Shown in pieces: positions 24,100 through 35,076 of a stretch of 64,000 nt of DNA. The DNA comes from Brachionus plicatilis. Its lineage: Eukaryota; Rotifera; Eurotatoria; Ploima; Brachionidae. The stretch's first letter is position 1. Every line of letters begins with the position of its first letter. Where the stretch lies: positions 227,146 to 291,145 of the forward strand of contig QEOQ01000092.1 in assembly GCA_010279815.1 (NCBI GenBank), read 5' to 3'. The translations under genes and the position numbers were made by a program. The notes under the pieces are model-generated. The model was given only the letters and a program-made list of their open reading frames with translations. It had not been told where the DNA came from and did not search any database.

Positions 24100-24310
24100 A
24101 TAATATATAAGCTACAGCAAGACTAGCTTGCGGAGGTGGCCTACTAGGAGGTCACCTATGGTAGCTCCTTGCACATTACACATAAAAAATTACTGCTAAA
24201 AGAAAAAACTGTTTAAATTTTTAGGTCAAAATAATAATAAATAACTAACAATCTAGAGACTTGCTTAGATGGGAAACAGTAGGATCCCATCTATGGTAAC
24301 TGTGGTATGT
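24100..24310 (-). repeat. Two tandem LINE/SINE-tail-like modules
   Basis: Two related blocks, CTTGCGGAGGTGGCCTACTA (24128) and CTTGCTTAGATGGGAAACAG (24261), share CACCTATGGTA / CCATCTATGGTA and are followed on one side by AATAATAATA tracts. They look like retroposon tails in tandem. The parent element is not identified. Confidence 0.4.
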
Positions 24311-24498
24311 AATAATAACAATAAAAATAAAAACATTCGTATACTACTTCACACTTTCATATGCTATATATACATCACCATTGAATTTTGAATTTAAAAT
24401 TAATCTTTTTCTTTTTTTCTTTTTCTTTCTTTTTCTTTTCTTCTCTTTCTTTTCATTTTTTTTTTTTTTTCTGCGTTAGACTTTTAGACAAAATATAT

Positions 24499-24674
24499 CA
24501 CAGTTAGTTGAATTTTTATTAATAAAAGAGATGTTAAACAGCCTTTTAATTTTTTAATTTATTTCTAATTTTATAATAACTAAATAAAAATAATCTACCT
24601 TAAAACACTTTAAATCAAAACACTAATCCAACGTTTAGTAGGTTGAGATGATTACAAAAATTCAACTAACTGTG
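24499..24674. repeat. MITE (176 bp) with CACAGTTAGTTG ends
   Basis: CACAGTTAGTTGAATTTTT is mirrored exactly by AAAAATTCAACTAACTGTG. ATATAT flanks it on both sides (24493-24498, 24675-24680). It overlaps the end of the short minus-strand open frame 24932-24666, supplying that frame's last codons and stop. Confidence 0.75.
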
Positions 24675-24902
24675 ATATATATTGTAATCATCTATTGTAA
24701 TCATCCTTCTTAAGAAAACTTCACAATCCGATTCCTCTGTTTCAGACCCTGATAAAAATAAAGATTCTTGATAATAACTATTATTATCAGGTTCAACATC
24801 AACTTTCATTTTATCATCGTTTTCAAAATCAATGATTTTTTTATTACAAAATACTCTAAGGTTACTAGTGCGAGAACGAATAAATTTAGACTTTTGTGGC
24901 AT
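24666..24902 (-). CDS. Unassigned short acidic protein frame
   Basis: From the ATG at 24902 the frame starts MPQKSKFIRSRTSNLRVFCN and continues with an acidic middle (SLFLSGSETEESDCE). The composition resembles a real exon more than AT noise. It ends in the MITE at 24674, which provides YHS and the stop, so the original 3' part is missing. No domain is recognised; it may be the N-terminus of a transposase in this transposon nest. Low certainty. Confidence 0.3.
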   Translation of the reverse strand: MPQKSKFIRSRTSNLRVFCNKKIIDFENDDKMKVDVEPDNNSYYQESLFLSGSETEESDCEVFLRRMITIDDYNIYHS

Positions 24903-25328
24903 AATAATAATATTTAATGAAATTGGTTTCAATATTTAGTTAAAATATTCAAAATTTGATTCAAATCACATGATTTTGATACTTTATTTAAATCTAATAA
25001 AAAATAAATTCAAAAAAGTAAAACCATAGATTTGTTCAGAATTTTGTCTAGTTTTGTTTAAAAAAAAGTGGTTTATTAAGTAATCCGTGGGACTAGATAC
25101 GAATAAACTGAAAAAAAGTATTCTTTTTTTTTCAATAATAAAAATTGGCCCACCCTTTTTTATAAAAAAAAAAATAGACCAAAGTGCAAAAAATTTTATG
25201 CTCATCAAGAATATATATAATTTTAAAAAAGATTTAAATTTAATTATTGTGACTTTTCAAGTGGTTCAAACTTTAAAACCTCAATAAAACTAGGACGATG
25301 TGTTTTAAGAAATAGCAGAAAAAAACAC

Positions 25329-25588
25329 TAAAAATTCCAAAGTTTAAGTTCTGAAGGAACAAAACATGTTCTGTAAATTGTAGCAACTGATACATCCTAT
25401 GTACCACAACTTAAAGTTGAGATGGACTTTTAATATGATATAATATCTCAAATTCATCATTTTCTGAATCTTACAGATTTATTGAAGAGTTCTGCAGAAT
25501 AAATATTTTGGTGGAACAAGGGATTATCAGTTGCTTCAATTTACAAAGCATGTTTTGATCCTTCAGAACTTAAGCTTTGGCATTTTTA
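25329..25588. repeat. Inverted-repeat element (260 bp)
   Basis: The left arm TAAAAATTCCAAAGTTTAAG with TTCTGAAGGAACAAAACATG is mirrored by CATGTTTTGATCCTTCAGAA and CTTAAGCTTTGGCATTTTTA at the right. The inner pair AGCAACTGATA / TATCAGTTGC is also mirrored. Non-coding foldback. Confidence 0.7.
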
Positions 25589-25919
25589 ATATTTTCTTTT
25601 TGTTTTTATTACTTGATTACACAATAGCATAAAAATAGTGAAACAAGTCTAAAGAAAAGGGTAAAAAAAAAGATTCCATGTGATGAAAATGGAAAAAATT
25701 ATTTGATGGAATAAAAAACAAACATTTCTTTCTTTATTATCCAAAAATTTAAATCTATTATAGCATCTAATTCAATTGATTTCTTAATAAACTTTTTAGA
25801 TTATTAAATTTAATTACTGTTAGGTAGAGTTTAAACTCAAATTTCAAAGAAAAAACTTAAATTTTACAAAAAATGCTCTTTGACTTAGGTTAGAAAAACG
25901 CCTAAATTTGACTTATTTT

Positions 25920-26553
25920 GGCAAGTTGAAGTTTATTATCAATTTTTGATGCTCAAATTATCAAATCAAACTAGAACTTTAAAATAAATTTTAATTTTTT
26001 AATAGAATTAGTGCAGAGGTAAATTTTTGGTTTTAACATACTTTGTTAAATCTGAAGGTAAAATCTGCAAAAGTCTTCAAAAAATTATCCACTTAAAATA
26101 GCATCATTTCGATGGTGTGCATTTTGATATTTCAGAGTTTATTTATTAATTTAGCATATTATGTTAAATTTAAAAATGTATCTCTGTTAATTCTAACAGA
26201 TTCTATTAAAAAATTAATATTTATTTTATAGTTTTAGTTTGATTTGATCATTTTGATCAGAGTTGTTTAAAAGTCCCAAAAAAAAGTATAAGTTAGATAA
26301 AAAGATCTCAGTTTTTAAAGTCCAAGACCAGACTTAAAATTTTTTTTTTTCAGTCAAAGTCATATACTATAAAAATGTAAAAACTCTTGGGTTGTCTAAT
26401 GCAATAGATTTGCCATATATCAGAATTTTGATGCAATATTAGCATAAATTTCTTCTTCAGTATTCAAAATTTTAAAGCCTTAACTTGAGACTTGTGACTT
26501 TTAAACAACTCTGATTTTGAGCATCAAAAATTGATCATTATCTTTAAATTGCC
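25920..26553. repeat. GGCAA-TIR MITE, copy 3 (hosting AGTC copy B)
   Basis: Left end GGCAAGTTGAAGTTTATTAT with ATCAATTTTTGATGCTCAAA; right end GAGCATCAAAAATTGATCAT with TCTTTAAATTGCC, ending at 26553. The element is interrupted by the AGTC foldback at 26259-26513. Confidence 0.7.
26259..26513. repeat. AGTC foldback (hAT-like MITE), copy B
   Basis: Termini CAGAGTTGTTTAAAAGTCCC and GACTTTTAAACAACTCTG are inverted. The inner block ATGCAATAGATTTGCCATAT matches copy A. The flanks ATTTTGAT (26251-26258) and ATTTTGAG (26514-26521) form an 8-bp duplication with one mismatch. Confidence 0.8.
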
Positions 26554-26583
26554 CTTATTTTCTATTTCGAAATTAACTCTACA

Positions 26584-26815
26584 ATTTTTTTGATTTTGTT
26601 TTTTTTTAATGAGAGTAAAGACAATTTTTTTGTTTGAGTAAAAGTTAAATTTGGACCTAAAAATTTATTTTTGGAAAATATCCCATATTCAGGGTATTTT
26701 CTTGCTAATTAAATTTTTAATTGTTATAGCATAGAAACTATGTAATTGACTTTTAAAGAAAAAAGGTTGGATTTTGGCTTTACTCTTAGAGTCGTTAACA
26801 CGAGGTTACGGTATT
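26584..26815 (-). mobile_element. Pogo-like long terminal inverted repeat, right member
   Basis: This is the reverse complement of the 21307-21490 block, ending TCGTTAACACGAGGTTACGG then TA at 26815. It faces the left member across 5.1 kb containing the Helitron remnant, hAT-like elements and MITEs. It carries small insertions relative to the left copy. Confidence 0.6.
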
Positions 26816-27036
26816 AAAAAAATACTGCAACATTTGTCCTAAAAAAATTTTTCTTATGTAAAAAAAGACAAAAATTAAAAAAAAATATTTATTTTCAAAT
26901 TTAAAGAAATCAGCTATTTAAATAAATAAAGATTAAATATTTTTAAAGAAAAAAAACTTAAGTCATCCATCATGTTTCACTTCAGTTGTCTTTGTGGATA
27001 TTTTTGCAAACTAAAAATATCTGATTTTAAATGCAG

Positions 27037-28212
27037 TTACATGTGCCAAAGATCGGCAGGTACTGTCTTTGAAGCTACACTAGCTGTGTTACCGGTTTTT
27101 TCAAATAAATCAAAATCGAATAGATTCGAATTTTTGGTTGAGTTTTGCTCAATGTTGCTTGATTTAATTGGAAACAAATTTGACATTTGGTTTTGTGCCG
27201 GATGCTGAATGTTGGGATATTGGTGTTGGAACACTTGTGCACTTTTTATTGATTGAAAAGACGATGATGATGGAATCAATGATGGTGCGGACACTTGAGA
27301 ATTTGACGAGCCATACAAAGCTAAAATGGAATTGGTGTCTATTCTGTTATTTGTTGAAGCACTAGAAGTGGACACAGAATCTCCTAGCAGCAGCATATCG
27401 GACATGACTGATTGATTTTGGGAATTGTTTTGGACCTTGGCTGATGTTTCCACTGTAAAACTCGCGAACAGTTCGCCAAGCTCATCATTCACATTTTTAT
27501 TTTCAACTGAATTCGATGAAACTTCGGGTCCAAATTCAACTAAAAATTCATCTTTACTTTCTTTTTTTTCACATGGCTGATTTTCGGGTTTTGCAGCACC
27601 AATGGATTTTTTAGCAACCTCGGACTTAATTTTAATTTCAAGTTTAGTTTTTTCCGAAGAACTTTTCTTTTTCTCTTTTTCATCTTGTAAAAGCTATCAA
27701 AATTTAATTTAAAATTTAACAAAAAAAAAAATTTTTTTTTTCTCTACTTCAGGCGGAACAGTGATGGCTGATGGTACCCAATTTTTGTCAATCCATTTAC
27801 GAGTCTCGTATTTGCTCCTGATGAATTGTTCCATTGCCGAGTCACTATTAGAACGTCTGTAGCTGTCTGAGAGATTGCTCTCATACACAGCTTTGGCTCT
27901 GCTGTTTCCCATAGCTTGCATTGACTTAACAAAATTAGATCACCAAAAAAAAAATATATATATTTTTACAGCTATTTGTTCCGGGGTCCATTGGTCCAAA
28001 TTTACTGACTTTACTCTGGAAATGTGAACACCAAGATTTCGATGAATACCAGCGCAACGAATGCACAAAAAAACACCCAAATTCCAAGATGCCCATCTGG
28101 GTCCCTTGGCATCACAATCTGCACAATACTTGTTGTCTTCTTCTCTGAGCAGTGCGCTAAGGATAGCTTGGAATTTTTCTTGTTGTCTTTGCAGTTTATC
28201 TTTGGATGACAT
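27037..28212 (-). CDS. SMAP1: SMAP-type ArfGAP (stromal membrane-associated protein)
   Basis: Three exons on the minus strand: 28212-27970, 27924-27748, 27693-27037; 358 aa. The ArfGAP domain spans the first 130 residues with the zinc finger CADC-16-CIRC ([20 protein letters not shown], then [20 protein letters not shown]), including the conserved arginine after the finger, and [12 protein letters not shown] before the first splice. Exon 2 gives [11 protein letters not shown] and [12 protein letters not shown], as in SMAP1/2. The rest is low-complexity: a Lys/Ser/Glu-rich linker, then Asn/Ser/Gln-rich sequence with [10 protein letters not shown], which matches the SMAP C-terminal block, and a tryptophan near the end (ADLWHM). 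SMAP proteins stimulate GTP hydrolysis on Arf6/Arf1 in clathrin-dependent endosomal traffic. The SMAP1 versus SMAP2 choice is uncertain, since an invertebrate single gene is likely. Confidence 0.93.
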
Positions 28213-30129
28213 CTTTACTTAATTAATCTAGAAATTTAACAATATGTGGCAGATTTTAAACTGTATTTTAGAATTATGAACGAAATTTTAAAGATAATAA
28301 AAAATTATGTGCAGCTCATATTCATAAGATCTTTTTGTTCAAAAATATTCAATTAATTTTAGATTTTTTTTAACATAGGTTTAATTTGTTATTCGCATAA
28401 AATTTTAGTAGATTTTTTTTTTTATTTTTTAGAGAGGAAAAGAGTCGACACCTTAATTGACTTGATGCTATTAAGAAAAATTATGTGAAAATTTGTTTCA
28501 ATTTATTTATTAACTCAATAAATGCAGATTCTATTTTGATAAAAATCAGCGCAAAATGAATTGTCAAAATTTTTGTTATTTTAATCAATAATTAACCAAA
28601 TAAAAATTTCTTCAAATCTATTTTTTAATTTTATGATTTTTATGATAATAAAAGATCCAAATGACATTCTAGTAAATAGTTTAAATTTCATCATTGATTT
28701 TAAATTTAGAAATCAAATTTTTGCGCTACCTCAAATTTATACAGCATCAATTTTTGAAGAAAAGATATGGGCCAATTTGGAATGAAATTCCAAAATTAAA
28801 TTTTTGGGTATTTTCTTGTTGGTTATTTATGTGTTCGGATGTAGCTCATAAGACTGCAAATTGTAAAGGAATATGTTGGACTTGGTTTTGTAGAATGTTC
28901 AGTATTTTTCTTGATGACACGTGATTTCAAGTGATCAGTTAATTGTACTCATCAAAGCTAACTTTTTCATCGAAAATCTTTTTTTTTCTTTATTTTATTT
29001 GCTAAAAAATCTTCAAATGCTGATTACTTTACGATAAATTTTTTTTCATTCTTTAAAAACTCGTTGATTCTTAAGCTTTAATTTATTACCATTTTCATTC
29101 AATTTGGACCAAAATTGAGTGTGCTAGACCCTTTTAAAAGTTTATTTTTTGAAAAAAAATCAGAAATTTAAAATGACCATAACTTTGGTAATTTTTTTCA
29201 ATATGAAAACTTTACGGAAAAAAATTTAGTGAATTTTGTTTTAAGTCAAGCTTAGGTAGTTCGGGTTCGCTTGTTAGTTGGATTTGGTATGAAAGTGGGA
29301 CTAGAAATTGTTTTTATCACTAAAATAAATTTTTTTCATAAAAATGCTTCATGAAATTAAAATAAATTTTTTTTAATTAAACAACTTTTTTGATTTAAAA
29401 AAATTTTTTTCATTTAAAAACCTATTTTGATTTAAGAATTATATTAAAAATTTTAATCTAATTTTTTGTCGTAGATCTAAAATGCTTGTTTTGGAAAGTG
29501 AATCAGCTAGTAGTTTTATTAAAAGAATGGACACTCAAGCAATTGCTAGCTAAAGATAAAGATCAAAAAGATTGAAAAAGACACAGTATATTTTTAAGTT
29601 TGAAAGTTATTTTATGATAGTTAAAATTTTTTTTCGAACCAAAAAAAGTAATTTTCATTGAAAAGGCTTTTTTATATTGAATAAGTCGTTAAATATAAAT
29701 CAGATAATAATCAATCAGATAATAATCCAATTATTTTAACGAAGAAACATTTAACATAAAAATCAAAAAAAACTTAAAGAAAAAATATCTAGTGATCTAA
29801 TGTATTCTTAGGTCTATTTGTCTACTTTTTTTGTCTAATGTATTCTAAATTCTATGATATATGTTTTGATATATTTCTTTAAAAATAATTCATTTAACGG
29901 GTGGTTTATGTGCTTTTACAAAATTTTTGTTCACCAAACGATTGACTCAATTTAATAGATTAGAACTATGTGGACGCATTGAATTTATTTTTTGTTATTT
30001 GTAGAAACCTTAAAAATTTTGCAATACAAATAAATCGTCGACTCATTTTTACCAATTTTTAAAAAATTAAAAATTATTAAAATACTGGACACTTTAAAAT
30101 TGTAAAAAAAGTTAATTAAATGAAAATAA
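28213..30129. other. Intergenic stretch between two minus-strand genes
   Basis: An open frame at 28694-28924 (76 codons, plus strand) has unusual Cys/Trp content but no recognised motif, and it is not supported as a gene. The rest is AT-rich with long A and T runs. Confidence 0.4.
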
Positions 30130-31071
30130 TTATTGGGAAATATACCAAAGTCTTATTGTTTCATCATCACTTCCACTTAAAAAATTATTGATATCGATAA
30201 TTGCAAGACATAAAACATTAGCTTCATGACCTTCAAATACTTTTGTACAGATTCCTTTTTCAATGTTCCAAAGTTTAATTGTTTTATCCCAACTCCCACT
30301 AATAATTGTATTATTATCGATAATTGCAAGACATTCGACATAATTTGTATGACCTTGAAATGTCTTTGTGCAGATGCCTTTCTCAATGTTCCAAAGCTTA
30401 ATTGTATTATCTCTACTCCCACTAACAAAGGTATTTTTATCGATAATTGCAAGACATTCAACATAATTTGAATGATCTTGAAATGTTTTTGTACATACGC
30501 CTTTGTCAATATTCCAAAGTTTAATTGTTTTATCCCAACTCCCACTAATAAAAGTATTATTATCTATAATTGCAAGACGCCAAACCGAATTTGTATGACC
30601 TTGAAAGGTTTTGGTAAAGTGGTCGTTTTCAATGTTCCAAAGTTTAATCGTATTATCACCACAACCACTAATAAAATTATTCTTATCGATCGTCGCAAGA
30701 CATAAAACAGAATTTTTATGGCCTTGAAATGTCTTTGTACAGATGCCTTTGTCAATATTCCAAAGTTTAATTGTTTTATCCGTACTCCCACTAGCAAAGG
30801 TATTACTATCGATAATTGCAAGGCACCAAACAGAATTTGTATGACCTTTAAATGTTTTTGTTGAGATACCTTTCTCAATATTCCAAAGTTTAATTGTTCT
30901 ATCACAACTTCCACTAATAAAAGTATTTTTATCGATAATTGCAAGACAATCAACAGAATAAAGATGACTTTGAAATTTTTTTGTACATGTGCCTTTCTGA
31001 ATGCTACACAGTTTAATTTTTTCATCTTCATCTTCACTTTCACCTTTGCATCTTTCGATTTGATTTTCCAT
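30130..31071 (-). CDS. WD40-repeat protein, seven near-identical blades
   Basis: Single exon, 313 aa. After a 20-residue acidic head (ESEDEDEK) come seven blades of exactly 41 residues on the pattern KTFQGHTNSVWCLAIID, NTFISGSWD, KTIKLWNIEKG. The WD dipeptide positions read SCDRTIKLW, STDKTIKLW, CGDNTIKLW, SWDKTIKLW, SRDNTIKLW, SWDKTIKLW and SDDETIRLW. Seven blades make a closed propeller with almost no extra sequence, so it is most likely a protein-protein scaffold. The specific partner is unknown. A pyrimidine-rich tract ending in AG (31084-31083) lies 12 bases upstream of the ATG, like a splice or trans-splice acceptor. A broken relative lies at 18735-18990. It belongs to no family I can name beyond WD40. 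Confidence 0.85.
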   Translation of the reverse strand: MENQIERCKGESEDEDEKIKLCSIQKGTCTKKFQSHLYSVDCLAIIDKNTFISGSCDRTIKLWNIEKGISTKTFKGHTNSVWCLAIIDSNTFASGSTDKTIKLWNIDKGICTKTFQGHKNSVLCLATIDKNNFISGCGDNTIKLWNIENDHFTKTFQGHTNSVWRLAIIDNNTFISGSWDKTIKLWNIDKGVCTKTFQDHSNYVECLAIIDKNTFVSGSRDNTIKLWNIEKGICTKTFQGHTNYVECLAIIDNNTIISGSWDKTIKLWNIEKGICTKVFEGHEANVLCLAIIDINNFLSGSDDETIRLWYISQ

Positions 31072-31839
31072 ATTTTCTAACCCTAAAAAAAGAAAAAAAA
31101 GAACTTTAGAATGCAGAGCTTTGATGGTTGGAACTTTTTTTGATCTATAATTACTTTTAAATTTTGTCTATTCCTCACGAACAATTTCTCTTAAGTTCTT
31201 GTTTTTCATTTTTCAGCTGAATCGCTTGGTTTACTTAATATTTATGTATTAAAATTAAATAATATTAAGTAGAAGTTTTTAATGTATTTAAATAGAAAAC
31301 TTTTTTCATTCTAAACACAAGATTTTAACTAAGCAACAAGCACTTTAAGTAAACAAATTAAATTAATAATATTACCCACAAAACTCAATTTCAAACAGTA
31401 TATATGTTTTTTCGATGTATATACTGTATGTTGCAAAAGTTTAGAAATCTTTTTTTTCGTTAACAAAATAATTGTTTTTAAATATATAATAGACGGAAAA
31501 ATTATAAAAAGTGGCTTTTTTTCAATTTTTTTTTGTCACCAATCCAAAAACATAAAACCAAAAAAAAATATGTGAAAAAAAATCATTAAAAAATGCAATA
31601 AGAAAAAATGAGGAGGATTTTGAGAGTATTTAAATTAAGCAGTTTAAGTGCACAATTTACTCAAAATTAAAAAATATGTTAGAATTAATGATAAAGATGT
31701 GAAAAAAAATTGAAATAATTGTTTAATATTTTTGATCATCCGAATGTCCAAACTCTTGAACCGACTTTTATTTTTTAATTTTTATAGGAAGCTTTTTCAT
31801 TATAAATATTTAAATGTTGGTTGTCAAATATTTAAAAAT

Positions 31840-31990
31840 ATGTATTCTGTTACTCTCTATCAAAATTTATCTAATTTAAATTTTAGTATTTATCTTCTTT
31901 TTAACTTATATTATTTTAACTTTTTTTTTTTCTTATTTTTTTTTTTATTTAATCTGAAGGAGCTTTAGCTCGGTACAGATAAACAAATAA
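31840..31990 (+). repeat. Dispersed LINE/SINE 3' tail, copy 3
   Basis: ATGTATTCTGTTACTCTCTA starts a block that is the reverse complement of 2900-3060. It ends AATCTGAAGGAGCTTTAGCT then CGGTACAGAT and an AAATAAATAA tail at 31981. This copy shows the 3' orientation most clearly. Confidence 0.65.
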
Positions 31991-34900
31991 ATAATAATAT
32001 ACTTTTATGCCGAGTGTCATATATCAAAACATAGCTATATCTCGTTAAAAATTTACAATTAATTAATTATTAAATATTAGAAATTATAAGACTTTGAATT
32101 ATTATCTAGCATTATTGAGATTTTAACAAGTCTATTTTTCAATTTAAACTTCATCCAATCTCCCGATACTTTCATTAATAAATCTTTAAACTATTCAGTC
32201 TTTCTTTATTATTTTTATCTCAGTCTTATCAGATATTTTCGCATTTATCTGCACCAATTTTCATGGAATGAACTTGCAATCAACCTTTAGCATTTTGATA
32301 AGTTTTAACTGAAGCTAAGAGACAAAAATTTGCGTGAAGAAAAGGTGCCAAACACTTTTTTAAAGTTGATTCTAATATTTAATAAAGAAAATGGCCGAAA
32401 TCAATACTCAAAATTTGGAACAGAAAAAGAGCAAATAAATGGATCACAAGTTGGAAGACTTGAAACCAGGATATTTTTCCAACTAATTTGAACCAGAATT
32501 TATTTTTTAATATTCAGAAAAAAATGAAATTTGTAAATAACTTAATTTTGATAGTAGCAGTCTTATTAAATAACAAATAACTCAGCGATTTGATATCAAA
32601 ATTTTTTATAAATATTTAGATATTTAATATTTTAGATAAACTTGTTAATTAGTTAATTTAATAATAAAATTTTAAATCTGAAAATTTGAAAATTTTAATT
32701 TTTTTACTCTTCTAGAGTAAAAGTTGTCAAAATCTGAATAATATCTATAATTCTAATCTTTAATTTTAAATAATAACTAGAAAACTTTACCCACGGTAAT
32801 CGATTATTTTTTGATTGCAAAATTAAACTAATGATGGCGATGTTAATAAAAAATCTATCATAGATTAAAGACGGTTTTATGTTATTAATTATCAACATTA
32901 AATAAAGTTCTCCATTATTATTTCTTATTTGATCAGAATTTTTTGGAGAGAAATTTTTTGATTCTATGATTAAATAATGATAAAGGTTTTAAAACAAAAT
33001 AGTTTTTTTTTTGAAAAATTTTGACTAATACTTATTTATTATCTATTAATTTGTTTATCTGTACGGGCTATGGCTCTTTCAGATTAAAAAAAATTAGATT
33101 TAACATAAAATAAAAAGTAAGCTGCCTCAATATTTTTTCTTTCTTTCCTGAATAGTTCAATACTTCAACATGTAGCTTTTTCAATCTTTTTTTTTTTAAT
33201 TTTTTTAAAGTTATTATGACCGTTTTGCACTAAGTTTATTTTAATAAGATCCATAAATTTTAATTTAATCACTACTTTTATTTAATTAAAGTTTTCCGCA
33301 ATCAATAACAGATTTTTTATTCAATTATTTTTATTTTCTATATTTTTTAATATAAAAAATTTATAATTAAATTTTTTTAAGACTTGAATGATTAAATTAG
33401 TTTTAATCTTTGGATGGAAAAACTGGGTTAGTGGTCAATTTTTGGTCTAAGAAAAAAATTAATAATTGAACAAAAAAAAAATTTTTTTTAAATTTTATTG
33501 AAGTACAAAAAAAGTAAAAAGTCTATGATTTCTTTACTTTTTATTTAAATTAGGCAAAGCAAAGCTTTTCCATCACATACTCGAGTCTTAAAATAAAATT
33601 CTAAATATTTTTTAAATTATTTGCTATAAAAGCATATTCTGAATGAGTGTTGGGAAGTTTAATTTGCAGTAATAGTTAAAAAATGCTAAATCTTGATGAA
33701 TTTTAATATGTTTAGTCATTTTGATTGTTTTGTTCAGACTATTGTTAAATTCCATCTTTATTTAGATTTGAAAATAAAAAAAACTAAATTTAATGATTTA
33801 CCTTTGACATTTATTTAAAAATTTTACAAAAATTGTGTCATATCCCAATTTTATCTGCTTCGAGAATAAATATTTTTAAGTTTTTTGTTTAAAATTTACA
33901 CTTTAATTTTTGCGTCTGTTGGTCAGACAAGCATTCAGGCTCTTGATTTTTTGTAATCAAATCTAATTGCTTTTCTAAAATTAAAATTAAATTGAAATTT
34001 TTTAAGCATGAATCTTAATGATTACTTCAGACAAATAATTATTAGAATTAATAAAATATAAATAATAAATATTTTTTACCAAAATTCTTTAAAAAACAAA
34101 AAATGCATGAAAATATTTAAAAAAAAAACTTTTATTTTGATTCAAATATTTATTTTAGCAATTTATAGTAAAAAATCAAATTCAAAAGGTTGAATTATAT
34201 TAAAAATTAATGGTCTCTCTAAATTGTATTTTTTATTTTAATTTAAATTTTTGATAAATAAATAATATTTTGAATGTGTAACCCTCTCTGGAATGAATTT
34301 TAGCCACGAAAAGTTTTTTCTTAATTTACTGGGACTCAGCTAGGAAAAGTAATAATAATTTCCACGGCAACAAGATTCAATATTACCTTGATAATTGCTC
34401 TCTATATAAAATTATGATCCGTTGAAAAATTTCGATATATTTGCATCAAACATAAAATCAGTCTAATAATTTAATAATTTTTATTTTTTAAGTTGATAAG
34501 AGAAGTTTAATATTATTTAAGAAATAAAAAATGTGTGATTTGATAAAATTAGAAATTTATTCCTAATTAAGTGAGAAAATTAAAAATTGGTTAAAAATAT
34601 TGAAATGTGTAGACGATTATTTATCGTTTAGAGCTTAGAAACAGCTTCAGATTAGATTAAAATTTTGTTTGTATTTTTAATTTGAAAATTTTTAGACTAA
34701 TTTGGTGAAGCCAATTCGCGATTTATTTTACAGGTAAAATGCTTTAATTGATCTTAACTTTTAAATCATTAAAAGAATAAGATTTGAAAAGAAACTTTCA
34801 TATCAGACATTCAAAATATTGTTTTGAGTTTATTTTTTTATTTAGTTTTATTTTTAGAATTGATTAAAAAAATATCACTACTATTCTCTCTTCTCAGCAA

Positions 34901-35076
34901 TGATGGTTGTTATGGTTATAAGTTGGAAAAATATAAATATTTTTTTTTTCTCATATTAATGAAATTATTTATATTTTTTTATTTTTTATTATTAAGTGTT
35001 TTGATATTAGTTCTCTTCCGTTTGCCATTCAAAAAAGAATTAAATTTTTTTCAAAGTTTTACAGAAAAATTGATAA
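31991..35076. other. Long AT-rich intergenic stretch
   Basis: No gene is supported over 3 kb. A diverged tail copy (TGTACGGGCTATGGCTCTTT) lies at 33058-33120. Short open frames at 32704-32898 (minus) and 34824-35138 (plus) are AT-driven; the second overlaps the start of the next gene in a different frame. The piece 34270-34440 is less AT-rich but unassigned. Confidence 0.45.

Noticed and set aside
28694..28924. 76-codon open frame with many Cys and Trp
   Set aside because: Considered as a cytochrome or cysteine-rich exon, but no motif aligned and splice sites were not convincing.
30177..31043. Alternative frames in the WD40 gene on both strands
   Set aside because: Periodic shadows of the blade repeat; only one frame gives canonical WD40 blades.
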